From Notolepis coatsorum (taxonomy: Eukaryota > Chordata > Actinopteri > Aulopiformes > Paralepididae): a DNA stretch of 64,000 bases. Numbering within the stretch: the first letter of the stretch is position 1; each line of letters starts with the position of its first letter. The position numbers were made by a program, and so were the translations under genes. The notes under the pieces were generated by a model. The model was not told the origin of the DNA. It saw only the letters and a program-made list of their open reading frames with translations, and did not search any database. Location of the stretch: assembly GCA_963971535.1 (NCBI GenBank), contig CAXASK010002033.1, positions 10,001-74,000 of the forward strand. Direction: 5' to 3'. Below, in pieces: positions 23,901 to 33,835 of the stretch.

Positions 23901-24255
23901 CCGTGCCGAGTTTTCTCTCGGTAGCGTTGTATTCCTCCCGGGACTCATCAGGGACTACTTCTTCAGTACTGGCGGGGTGTGAAGTCATGTCTGGTTCCCA
24001 CTGGTCCCCACCGTGAACTTGGTCAGTTACATTAGAACCCGTAGGGGCCTCTATGGTCGGGGTAGTCTGGGCGTTGGGGTTAGACATACTTTTACTTTCT
24101 AGTTTTACCGCGTTTACTGTTAGTAGAAGACTAGGTTGTTGACTGACAGCGTAAGCCTCTAAGTACTGAGGGAGCCGTCGTTCGCGCTGCGGGCGTTGGT
24201 TAGGAGGATCGTTTCGTGGAGTGTTCATCATAGGCCATTTCAATATTAATAACAC
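20929..24255 (-). pseudogene. gag-pol: BEL/Pao Gag-protease-RT, 5' part
   Basis: About 1,109 codons of the polyprotein, truncated by the nested LINE. The start at 24255 lies 45 bases from the 5' LTR; an in-frame Met pair at residues 9-10 is an alternative start. Residues 1-390 are low-complexity, rich in Arg, Glu and Ser, with a charged helical stretch at about 150-230 and an acidic patch at about 305-316. Gag-like residues follow at about 410-600. Three zinc knuckles occupy about 633-696 (CPYC..HWLAQC, CFRC..HMAAEC, CTKC..H). A retropepsin motif VLDDGSE lies at 748-754. The N-terminal RT region includes RLGWTLQGP (about 882-890) and SGDIKGMFLQVR near the break, which supplies the first catalytic aspartate. 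The final 11 residues of the 1,120-codon open frame are LINE-derived. No other disruption is seen. Confidence 0.93.
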
Positions 24256-24280
24256 TATATTAATATTACACTGATTACCA

Positions 24281-24297
24281 TCCGGCTCGAAGGACCA
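24281..24297 (-). promoter_or_regulatory. Primer-binding site matching tRNA-Tyr
   Basis: Two bases inside the 5' LTR the minus strand reads TGGTCCTTCGAGCCGGA. Its complement, TCCGGCTCGAAGGACCA, equals the 3' end (T-stem side, acceptor stem and CCA) of vertebrate tRNA-Tyr as I know it. This is where tRNA would prime minus-strand DNA synthesis. Confidence 0.85.
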
Positions 24298-24299
24298 AT

Positions 24300-25732
24300 T
24301 GTAACTGAGGGGTACAATTCCCTGACTGTATTACTAGATATGATACTTACTACCACTACCTTTGTACTTAATATTCGGCCACCCAGTACTCGGCATAAAT
24401 ATATTATGATGAACACTGTCACGTAGATGAAACGGATCCAACACAAATGTACGAATTAGAAATAGGTCTTTATTTCTACACAGCGATGGTGTGTAGAGCA
24501 AGCACTTAATCAAATCAATCACATTTATGAATGGGAATTAGTATGCACTTTTATGGCAAGAGTATTCGTCGGTATATCAATAGAGAATGTCCAATCTCTG
24601 AAGGCGCAGGTGGTACATATACGACCTGGAATAGTTAAGGAATAACAGCAATGATACTTTAATGATTATAGACTGGATACACTAGGGGGGGTTAATCCGG
24701 TCGCTTGTAAGCCGACGGGAGTAGGAAGGGGGGGGGGGTAGAGTCCGGCTGCCTCATCCGGCCAAGGGTATCCCAGGTGAACCCACTGTAGTGCCGTTCA
24801 ATGCGCCGGCGATCCTTGGACCACAGATGAAAGCAGGTGGACTCTTTGTGGGCCGGCGTCCTCCGGTCCACGGAGGAGAGACGTGAAGCGACCTCATCTT
24901 GCAGAGCGTCTCCTCACCTTGCGTCCTCTCCAGGGGGGGGGGTTCCAACACACGGCAGTGTCGGGGGTCTTTATCCATGGAATAATCAACGTATACAAAG
25001 CATAATCCGTGCCTGGGAAGGCGGGCTGTCGTCGGTAGAATAATCCGGTATACAGGTCCACTCGCTCGTCGGCTCTGGGGCTCCTCGGGTGCAATCTCAC
25101 ATGGGGTCGATCATCCTGGATAAGCAGCCAGTTCTCTGCCCGAAACGATGGGGTACTGACTACGGTAGTATTCTCACCGCACAAAGCACTATATATTAAC
25201 AGACTATTATTAGCTTAATAGACTACGTCCAACTCGATGATATAGTGCCAAATATGACAATTCAAATATTAATATACACGATGTCTCAATACCGATGGTA
25301 GGCCGAACTTGGCCTTACTCCCACACGTGGCGTCGCAGGGAGGCTTTACGTCTGTGACTCTATTGGAGGGTAAGAAACTGGACTGAAAAGGAAGTCCTAC
25401 TTTAGTAGCGCAGTATATATACGCACTATGAACAAATAGTCCCATTAGTGGTGCGGTAGCCAGATTCCTACGCGGAACTAGGACTTGTTCGTACATGTTG
25501 AGCGGTACGTTTGAACTGGGTCTGGGGGGTATGGCAGCCTGGCACCAAGGTCTCGACCAATAGTAGAATGGAGACTATTATGGGATGTTCAGTAGGCTAG
25601 AATGGATATTCAATGCATATTGTACAAGGAATATACAAGGGATATCAAGGAATATTAGAGAATATACAAATACAATTAAATATATATATATAATAAATAT
25701 ATATATTCGGTTTAATCTGGCCCTTCACAACA
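24300..25732 (-). repeat. BEL/Pao 5' LTR
   Basis: 1,433 bp, the same length as the 3' LTR and about 99.6% identical by hand count. A polyadenylation signal (TTTATT on +, 24469-24474) and TATA-like stretches (GTATATATAC near 25412-25421 and AT-rich repeats at 25681-25706) are visible on the minus strand and could drive transcription. Confidence 0.96.
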
Positions 25733-25758
25733 GTTAAGGTTAGAGTTTGTCTTAGAGC

Positions 25759-25865
25759 AGGGCGATAGAATGCCATGTAGTTTGCAGGCTGTTCGACGCG
25801 GAAATGGGCAAAGACACAGCTCATCACAGTACTTGTGTTGTGGGGCCTAACTGGCTAACAAGAAG
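25759..25865. other. Left-arm-only segment
   Basis: About 107 bases (starting AGCAGGGCGATAGAATGCC) lie between the BEL flank and GAAGCTATATGGCTAG. In the right arm these two flanks are joined directly (near 57982-57995 and 58585-58598). No repeat ends are visible. Confidence 0.7.
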
Positions 25866-25994
25866 CTATATGGCTAGCTGGATGCAGTCTGGACAGTGGA
25901 TATACATCAACAGTCTGGGACTGTGGGACAGTGGACATATACACTTTATCAAGCCCTCCTGGACCACGTTTCAACTAAACAAAGTGAGTTAATG

Positions 25995-25998
<4 letters not shown>

Positions 25999-26057
<59 letters not shown>

Positions 26058-26106
26058 GCTCTCTCTCTCTCTCGCTCTCTCTCTCGCTCTCTCTCTCTCG
26101 CTCTCT
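25999..26106. repeat. (CT)n microsatellite (left arm)
   Basis: About 107 bases of CT with CG and TT interruptions. Mirrored twice in the right arm (57670-57850 and 58322-58453). The poly Leu-Ser frames are artefacts. Confidence 0.95.
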
Positions 26107-26639
26107 CAACACAGCGTGTTGTTGTTGAACTATAACATTTAATTTCACCGCGGGTGATGCATAATGGGTGAATGAATGAATGGTAACTTGTTTAAAATGA
26201 CAAGATATACATATGTGTTCATTATTGGATTGATCATACGTGTACTAGTGTAGTATGAATGAACTCGACTTAACGTTGGAAACGGGGTAACGTTATGTCG
26301 AGTCAGTGTTTGCTTGGTCAGCTGTCCGCTGTGAGCATAACTGCTTGAAGGGTCTGATCATTTTTTTTTGTGGTTTTCTTCTTGATTTAAGTGAACAGAG
26401 CATTTTGCTGTAAATACGATGTTCGTTCACTGGCAATAAGGTGTATGACCTCCTGTGGCACCTCGGCCATTTACAGCTTTTCATTCGGTACCTTTTGGGC
26501 TTGCTTAGTGAGACGTGAGGTTCGCTCGAGCGAATCGTGAAAAATGTTAACCGCTATGTCTGACCTTTTACGGACATTGTACAATAGCCTCTCTCTCTCA
26601 TAAACGTTTCTGAACCATTTAGGAACCATTCTGCCTTGT
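26107..26639. other. Unique non-coding DNA (left arm)
   Basis: No gene seen. Contains the 14-bp perfect palindrome TTCGCTCGAGCGAA at 26521-26534, conserved in the right arm at 56505-56518. Confidence 0.5.
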
Positions 26640-27130
26640 GTGGTGGTCGGGTCTGTGGGACCTGTTTATTATTTTTTTTATCCACTTTTTCTCCTCTTTT
26701 TCTATTTTTCTCCCATCCCAATTACCCGCTGTGCCAATTATCCCCTCCCCATGTCTTGAATGTTGCTCGCATATGCCCCCCCACTGGCCGGTTGTAGGGA
26801 GGATAGAAGCCTTGCATCACATGTCCCCTCCGATACACGAGGAGGCAGCCTGTCACATCTTTTCACCTGCCAGCGTGGACTCTCATTGGTGAGGTGTAAC
26901 GTGTAGGAGGCTCACACTGCCCCCGCCATTTTCCTGTCTCTGCTGTGCAGGCGTCCCCCAACCGACCTGTAGGAGTTGCTGTTTACAACGTCCAGATTAC
27001 CACCCATCGACTTCCCTCCCGCTAACTCTGCCAATTGAGTTAGTATGACGGCTGGTCCAAGCCGGAGGCAACACAGACAGCCGGAGTCGAACGCAATGTC
27101 CGCTGCGCCACCCAGCCGCACCAAAGAGAA
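26640..27130 (-). mobile_element. tRNA-derived SINE (left arm, promoter region deleted)
   Basis: On the minus strand the 5' end reads GGTGCGGCTGGGTGGCGCAG, containing a pol III A-box-like TGGCGCAGCGG, followed by a B-box-like GTTCGACTCC. A ~400-bp body follows, ending in an A-rich tail. Compared with the right-arm copy (55888-56372), 27 bases between the two boxes are missing, which would spoil A-to-B box spacing. Short frames over it are not genes. Confidence 0.8.
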
Positions 27131-27429
27131 ATACTTTTGAGACTCGTTGGCTTTGGCTCCTTTTCTGTGACCTATAAAAGAACACATTTTCATTGAGCGC
27201 ACGCTGTGCATCCCCCCTACACATGTATATTACAGACCATAGACTACGTGGTGCTGGGGACAACTGGACCCCAAAGGGTGGAAATTGTAGGTGAAAACAA
27301 GTAAATATGGTAAGAATTTAACAGAAAAAGTTCACTGTGTAGCTACCTTCACAGTCTGCCTTCATCTTGTTTCATTTATCATTCATTTATTTTCAAAAAG
27401 ATATAAATAAATAAATATCGAACCCTAAC
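27131..27429. other. No recognisable feature (left arm)
   Basis: AT-rich DNA mirrored at 55583-55881. Confidence 0.4.
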
Positions 27430-27610
27430 TAACCTTACTGTCATGCACTTGTCCTAATAAACTAACCTACACTGTAGCACGCAACACTTTGATGAACATT
27501 GTTACTCAGCTGATAGAGTTGTACCCTTCCTGATGTCTTGTCGTACAGAACATGTAAGTCGCTTTGGATAAAAGCATCAGCTAAATGACTAAATGTAAAT
27601 GTACATTTAT
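27430..27610 (+). mobile_element. LINE/SINE 3' tail fragment (left arm)
   Basis: Carries the fish repeat tail GTAAGTCGCTTTGGATAAAA then GCATCAGCTAAATGACTAAA. Same family as the 3' end at 4175-4695. Mirrored at 55402-55582. Confidence 0.75.
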
Positions 27611-28180
27611 ATTTTTCAAGATGAACGTGATTTATTCCATTCACGTCTTGCATATAATAGATTATCTTCTTACAAACATCACATTTTATCACCAAAAGGT
27701 TTATAGCACTTTTATTGATAAATGTGATCTATCATAGCAGAGGTAAATGGCAAATATCAACCATATTATGCGGTATACCGTGCATTGCCTGTAAAAGAGT
27801 GACACAACACAAGGGTTAAACCCTTCATCTTCGCCTTCTGAAACATTCACCATGCAAGTAACACTCTGACATGAAATCTATATTGTGAAATGCCATCTAT
27901 TTGTCACTCCCTGGATCAGGCTGAGAGTTTTTCGTTGTTGCTGTTGATGCAATCAGGGAAGAATGTCAATGGTTTCCCCATTTGACACATTAAACCTCTG
28001 GCTAATAGGTTTTTTGACCGTCCTCCCACTCAGCCACGGGGGAGGATCCAATTCAGCTGCTTTCAACACAGAGTGGGTGGCCCCTGAGTCTACAATTCAA
28101 TTTGTTTTCTCTGAACTAATAGGGTTATAATTGACATTTTGCCTGTTCCAATACTGGCCTCATTTGTGTTTGTGTTTGGG
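27611..28180. other. Unique non-coding DNA (left arm)
   Basis: No gene recognised. Mirrored in the right arm from about 54832 to 55401. Confidence 0.45.
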
Positions 28181-30548
28181 TGTTGCCCTCTAATGATGTG
28201 GGTGTGGTTACTGCTCTAATGGTGTGGGTGTGGTTACTGCTCTAATGGTGTGGGTGTGGTTACTGCTCTAATGGTGTGGGTGTGGTTAGTACTCTAATGG
28301 TGTGGGTGTGGTTACTGCTCTAATGGTGTGGGTGTGGTTAGTACTCTAATGGTGTGGGTATGGTTACTGCTCTAATGGTGTGGGTGTGGTTACTGCTCTA
28401 ATGGTGTGGGTGTGGTTAGTACTCTAATGGTGTGGGTGTGGTTAGTACTCTAATGGTGTGGGTGTGGTTACTGCTCTAATGGTGTGGGTGTGGTTACTGC
28501 TCTAATGGTGTGGGTGTGGTTACTGCTCTAATGGTGTGGGTGTGGTTAGTACTCTAATGGTGTGGGTGTGGTTACTGCTCTAATGGTGTGGGTGTGGTTA
28601 GTACTCTAATGATGTGGGTGTGGTTACTGCTCTAATGGTGTGGGTGTGGTTAGTACTATAATGGTGTGGGTGTGGTTAGTTCTCTAATGGTGTGGGTGTG
28701 GTTACTGCTCTAATGGTGTGGGTGTGGTTACTGCTCTAATGGTGTGGGTGTGGTTACTGCTCTAATGATGTGGGTGTGGTTACTGCTCTAATGGTGTGGG
28801 TGTGGTTAGTACTCTAATGGTGTGGGTGTGGTTAGTACTCTAATGGTGTGGGTGTGGTTAGTACTCTAATGGTGTGGGTGTGGTTACTGCTCTAATGGTG
28901 TGGGTGTGGTTAGTACTATAATGGTGTGGGTGTGGTTAGTTCTCTAATGATGTGGGTGTGGTTAGTTCTCTAATGATGTGGGTGTGGTTACTGCTCTAAT
29001 GGTGTGGGTGTGGTTACTGCTCTAATGCAGGGGTTCCCAAACTTTTCAGGCCGGGGCCCAGAAAATAAGGCGTCAGAGAGCCGCGGCCCAATGCACATTG
29101 TCTGGCTTTTTTTTTCTTTTTTTTTGCCAGGCAACCGATTTTTTAAGCCAAATATCACTTCAATCCTATTAAGTTAGTTCAAGTTAGTTATTCATTTATA
29201 TGTGCTATTTATGAGAGGGCTAACCTGTTGCAAAATAATAATGATAATAATAATAGACTCATTAAAATACTATTGTTGCTTCGGTTGTTTTCAGCGTTTT
29301 ATGTGCATAATCTGTTATTTAGTTTGAAATGTTCGTTGAAATAAGTAGATTTTTCGTTTTTGTTTATTTATTAAGTTAATATAAAACCATATAGTCACAT
29401 TTTAGAATACAATAGAATAGAATTTTAGAATACAACTAGAAACACTGTCCTGGCCTGCTTCTAAGTTCAGTGGCCTGACAAAAAAAAATTAAAATAAAAA
29501 AATAAAAAATAAAAAAATAAAAAATAAAAGAAATATATATATATATATATTTTATTTTTATTTATTTTTTTAATCATCTCGCGGCCCACCCGTGGCTGCT
29601 CGTGGTCCACCTTTGGGTCGCGACCCCGACTTTGGGAACCACTGCTCTAATGGTGTGGGTGTGGTTACTGCTCTAATGGTGTGGGTGTGGTTACTGCTCT
29701 AATGGTGTGGGTGTGGTTAGTTCTCTAATGGTGTGGGTGTGGTTAGTACTGTAATGATGTGGGTGTGGTTACTGCTCTAATGGTGTGGGTGTGGTTAGTT
29801 CTCTAATGGTGTGGGTGTGGTTACTGCTCTAATGGTGTGGGTGTGGTTACTGCTCTAATGATGTGGGTGTGGTTAGTACTCTAATGGTGTGGGTGTGGTT
29901 ACTGCTCTAATGGTGTGGGTGTGGTTACTGCTCTAATGGTGTGGGTGTGGTTACTGCTCTAATGGTGTGGGTGTGGTTACTGCTCTAATGGTGTGGGTGT
30001 GGTTAGTACTGTAATGATGTGGGTGTGGTTACTGCTCTAATGGTGTGGGTGTGGTTAGTACTGTAATGGTGTGGGTGTGGTTACTGCTCTAATGGTGTGG
30101 GTGTGGTTACTGCTCTAATGATGTGGGTGTGGTTACTGCTCTAATGGTGTGGGTGTGGTTAGTTCTATAATGGTGTGGGTGTGGTTAGTTCTCTAATGGT
30201 GTGGGTGTGGTTAGTACTCTAATGGTGTGGGTGTGGTTAGTACTCTAATAGGTGGGTGTGGTTACTGCTCTAATGGTGTGGGTGTGGTTAGTACTCTAAT
30301 GGTGTGGGTGTGGTTAGTTCTCTAATATGTGCGTGTGGTTAGTACTCTAATAGGTGGGTGTGGTTAGTACTCTAATGGTGTGGGTGTGGTTAGTACTATA
30401 ATAGGTGGGTGTGGTTAGTACTATAATAGGTGGGTGTGGTTAGTACTCTAATGGTGTGGGTGTGGTTAGTTCTCTAATGGTGTGGGTGTGGTTAGTACTC
30501 TAATGGTGTGGGTGTGGTTAGTTCTCTAATGGTGTGGGTGTGGTTAGT
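28181..30548. repeat. 26-bp minisatellite, ~67 units (left arm)
   Basis: Tandem array of TAATGGTGTGGGTGTGGTTA plus six variable bases, mainly CTGCTC, GTACTC or GTTCTC. About 32 units precede and about 35 follow a hAT MITE at 29028-29644. Rarer variants (GATGTGGG; shortened AATAGGTGGG units towards 30250-30430) give the array a bar-code order that is mirrored at 52513-54827. Confidence 0.96.
29028..29644. mobile_element. hAT-Charlie-like MITE in the minisatellite (left arm)
   Basis: 617 bp with termini CAGGGGTTCCCAAACTTTT and CGACTTTGGGAACCACTG, and the 8-bp duplication CTCTAATG at 29020-29027 and 29645-29652. The target is part of the minisatellite unit. There is no transposase. The copy at 53370-53932 is the same insertion in the right arm. 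Confidence 0.9.
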
Positions 30549-30745
30549 TCTATAAATGGTAAAGGGTAAAGGGTGCATTTATATATTTTATCCAAAGCGC
30601 TTTACAATTTGTTACTCACATTTAACCCATTCACTTGCACATTCACACACTGACAGCGGAGTCGACCACGCAAGGTGCCAACCTGCTCCTCTGGAGCAGT
30701 TAGGGGTTAAGTGCCTTGCTCCTCCCGAGCCACTGCCGCCCCTGT
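30549..30745 (+). mobile_element. Dispersed teleost repeat end
   Basis: The stretch GCATTTATATATTTTATCCA then AAGCGCTTTACAATTTG, with AACCCATTCAC and GGGGTTAAGTGCCTTGCTC, resembles a repeat very common in fish genomes. Mirrored at 52321-52517. The first codons of the 221-codon open frame (30556-31221) lie in it, which argues against that frame being a gene. Confidence 0.6.
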
Positions 30746-30892
30746 GTTGTCATGTTCATATTTTGAGCAAGGTCCTTGAAGTATTCAACCCTTTGCGCAA
30801 TATAGTCCAATATTTGGCCTATATCGATAAGTGGAGGGTCAAGCACTTGGCTCAGTGCCAGTGGCTGAGTATCCAGTGGCGGAGCTCCCAGC

Positions 30893-31106
30893 CCTGGTAT
30901 GAATTGGACATTGGGGTAGATTGGACCCTGGGTCCCTGGTATGAATTGGACATTGGGGTAGATTGGACCCTGGGTCCCTGGTATGAATTGGACATTGGGG
31001 TAGATTGGACCCTGGGTCCCTGGCATGAATTGGACATTGGGGTAGATTGGACCCTGGGTCCCTGGTATGAATTGGACATTGGGGTGGATGGGGCCCTGGG
31101 TCCCTG
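30893..31106. repeat. 42-bp minisatellite, ~5 units (left arm)
   Basis: About five near-identical units (TGGTATGAATTGGACATTGG...GGACCCTGGGTCCC). Because 42 is divisible by three, frames stay open on both strands: 221 codons on +, with a YELDIGVDWTLGPW repeat, and 139 on minus. Mirrored at 51960-52173. I do not call a gene. Confidence 0.93.
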
Positions 31107-31619
31107 GCCTATTTCTCATTGTCTGGAGGTGGTCGGCATGCCGGGTGGGGTCCAGATCTGGAAGATGGGTATGTGGGAGACAGTCCAGGTCCAGGCGGTG
31201 ATGTTAGAAGTCCCCGCCTAGCCTTCCTCCATCCCTATCCTCATCTTTGTCTCTCTATTCAATTGGCCCCCATAAATTGGGGCTGTGATGTACGATATTT
31301 GTTGGTGTGTTTGTTTTTAATAGAATTGAGACTCAGGAAGGTCAAGGCTTTGCTAAAGTTGGGACTATTGAGAGTATTTCAGCCCGGCCTCAGGCTCCTT
31401 TGTATTGGGAGCGCGTACTGAAAGTCCTTGATTAGTCTCCGTCTGCTCAGCTCCCTTCTCCCATCCAGGGCTGCCCAGCACCTCCTCTGGGGGAGGATAT
31501 GGAGCACAGTTCAACTAGTCAACGGCACAAGTTCGTCTTCTGGACGGACCTACTTCGCAGGGAAATTCAGATTAGCAACCCCGGACCCTAAAGAGGTTGA
31601 GTGAATTTAGCATAAAAGC
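31107..31619. other. Unique non-coding DNA (left arm)
   Basis: No gene recognised. Mirrored at 51447-51959. Confidence 0.45.
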
Positions 31620-32110
31620 AAGATACTCAAGATGATCTTTTCCCAGGCTTTTTAATATTTGAAAATAGTCTTCCATCTAGCAGGAGGACCCCCGAATGAA
31701 ACAAACACACAGTTTTTATAGCAGTGACCTTGGTTCATCGACAGTCATGTGGCTGATTCTAGCAGTTCAATCGAAAACATGCAACTCATCTACTGAATCA
31801 TTGTACTATTCTCACAATATCAGCAAGGCTTGTAGTTGTTTATCAGTAGCTCTGACATGTTGTCTTCTCACATAGCTTCAGCATGGATCAATAAGTGGGA
31901 TATGATATGTTTGTAGAGACGATAGATCTATCTTGTATTGTGCAGAGTCCCAGGACTGACTGTTCTCATGGGGAAATTGCCTTTCAGCAAACGGTATGCA
32001 CTATGAGTAAGAGAAGAGAGAAGAGAGGGATCTGAAGTCGCTTAATTCAATCTAAAGCCATTGATTAAACATAACTATATATGCCATGGTAAACTAAATG
32101 TTCCATCACA
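31620..32110 (+). repeat. Arm segment with an older copy at 5995-6850
   Basis: Collinear with 5995-6114 plus 6500-6850, uninterrupted by the LINE found there. Mirrored at 50956-51446. Confidence 0.8.
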
Positions 32111-32685
32111 TTTGGCCTATAGTCTAAAATACGTGGTTAGCCTCTTCTCTTTTGAAAGGCAAAAAAACAAGTTATGGCTGTATGAAATAAGATACCTACT
32201 CCAATCATACAAATGACAGATTCCTATTAAAAGAAGTGGATGCTTCGACTGTGGTGCTTGCCAAAATTATAGACACGAGTCATAATGGATCCCGGGGCGC
32301 CGCGCTGGCAGTCGACGCGGCTGTGCCGGTAGATACAATGGCAGTCGCCATAATGGAGCTGTCTTGGCATGGCGTTGTGTTTGTGATGTGTGGGGGAGCC
32401 ATTTACAGCCAGCCAATCATGTACCCAGGATGTAACATGTTAACATTTTCCTCAAACCATGCCCACGTGATTATATAACGCCTTGTTCCTCAAGCCATCT
32501 TTGGTTCACTGATTCATCAAACCTAGCAAAAGAGAAAAGAGAATTGAGCGGCATCATGCCTTTTTCAAACATCAACGTTTTATGTATCATCGGAATTTGG
32601 CAATACAAGCTTGATATTCAAAATTCTATTCAAGATCAAAGTAAGCATTTACAGATATTGAGCATCATTTTGTAAAATGTGCAAC
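32111..32685. other. Unique DNA with a non-conserved short frame (left arm)
   Basis: The open frame at 32236-32478 (80 codons) becomes 143 codons in the right arm (50399-50830) because of an 8-bp difference near ATGTTAAC (about 32436). A frame-changing indel between near-identical copies argues against coding function. Confidence 0.6.
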
Positions 32686-33835
32686 CCTAGTTCCACCTAG
32701 TGTCTATAGTCCCCCCTGAGACATATTCAACCCTAGTTCCACCTAGTGTCGTATAGTCCCCCCTGAGACGTATTCAACCCTAGTTCCACCTAGTGTCGTA
32801 TAGTCCCCCTTGAGACGTGTTCAACCCTAGTTCCACCTAGTGTCGTATAGTCCCCCCTGAGACATATTCAACCCTAGTTCCACCTAGTGTTGTATAGTCC
32901 CCCCTGAGACATATTCAACCCTAGTTCCACCTAGTGTCTATAGTCACCCCTCAGACATATTCAACCCTAGTTCCACCTAGTGTCTATAGTCCCCCCTGAA
33001 ACATATTCAACCCTAGTTCCATCTAGTGTTGTATAGTCCCCCCTGAGACGTATTCAACCCTAGTTCCACCTAGTGTCTATAGTCCCCCCTGAGACGTATT
33101 CAACTCTAGTTCCATCTAGTGTCTATAGTCCCCCCTGAGACGTATTCAACCCTAGTTCCACCTAGTGTCTATAGTCCCCCCTGAGACGTATTCAACCCTA
33201 GTTCCACCTAGTGTCTATAGTCCCCCCTGAGACGTATTCAACCCTAGTTCCATCTAGTGTCGTATAGTCCCCCCTGAGACGTATTCAACACTAGTTCCAC
33301 CTAGTATCCTATAGTCCCCCCTGAGACGTATTCAACCCTAGTTCCATCTAGTGTCATATCGTCCCCCCTGAGGTGTATTCAACCCTAGTTCCATCTAGTG
33401 TCGTATAGTCCCCCCTGAGACGTATTCAACCCTAGTTCCACCTAGTATCGTATAGTCCCCCCTGGGACGTATTCAACCCTAGTTCCATCTAGTGTCGTAT
33501 AGTCCCCCCTGAGGTGTATTCAACCCTAGTTCCATCTAGTGTCATATCGTCCCCCCTGAGGTGTATTCAACCCTAGTTCCACCTAGTATCGTATAGTCCC
33601 CCCTGAGACGTATTCAACCCTAGTTCCATCTAGTGTCTATAGTCCCCCCTGAGACGTATTCAACCCTAGTTCTACCTAAGTGTCGTATAGTCCCCCCTGA
33701 GACATATTCAACCCTAGTTCCACCTAGTGTCTATAGTCCCCCCTGAGACGTATTGAACCCTAGGTCCACCTAGTGTCGTATAGCCCCCCCTGAGACGTAT
33801 TCAACCCTAGTTCTACCTAAGTGTCGTAAGTAACC
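32686..33835. repeat. ~47-bp minisatellite, ~24 units (left arm)
   Basis: Units contain CCCTAGTTCCACCTAGTGTC then a TATAGTCCCCCCTGAGACGT stretch and ATTCAA. Unit length varies by two to three bases (GTCTATAG versus GTCGTATAG). Mirrored at 49248-50395. Confidence 0.95.

Larger units (their letters stand above)
14164..25732 (-). mobile_element. BEL/Pao LTR retrotransposon with nested LINE
   Basis: Complete 11,569-bp insertion on the minus strand. It has two 1,433-bp LTRs (14164-15596 and 24300-25732) with TG...CA ends and a 5-bp target duplication, GTTAA, at 14159-14163 and 25733-25737. A tRNA-Tyr-type primer site lies beside the 5' LTR. A Gag-Protease-RT-RNaseH-Integrase frame is interrupted by a 2,440-bp LINE (18489-20928). 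The order Gag-PR-RT-RH-IN, the RNase H/integrase motifs and the 5-bp duplication identify BEL/Pao. No envelope-like frame is seen. The right arm carries the empty site at 58607-58611. Confidence 0.97.

Noticed and set aside
15705-25732. Endogenous retrovirus with envelope
   Set aside because: RNase H and integrase motifs and the tRNA-Tyr primer site fit BEL/Pao, and no envelope-like frame lies between integrase and the 3' LTR.
28181-30548. CRISPR-like regularly spaced repeat
   Set aside because: Units are directly adjacent with no unique spacers, and the composition and context are vertebrate. It is a minisatellite.
30556-31221. 221-codon frame with 14-residue repeats
   Set aside because: Explained by a 42-bp minisatellite flanked by a dispersed repeat. 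Both strands are open.
32236-32478. Small gene starting MDASTVVLAKIIDTSHNG
   Set aside because: The frame changes between the two arms because of an 8-bp indel (80 versus 143 codons), and no homologous domain is recognised.
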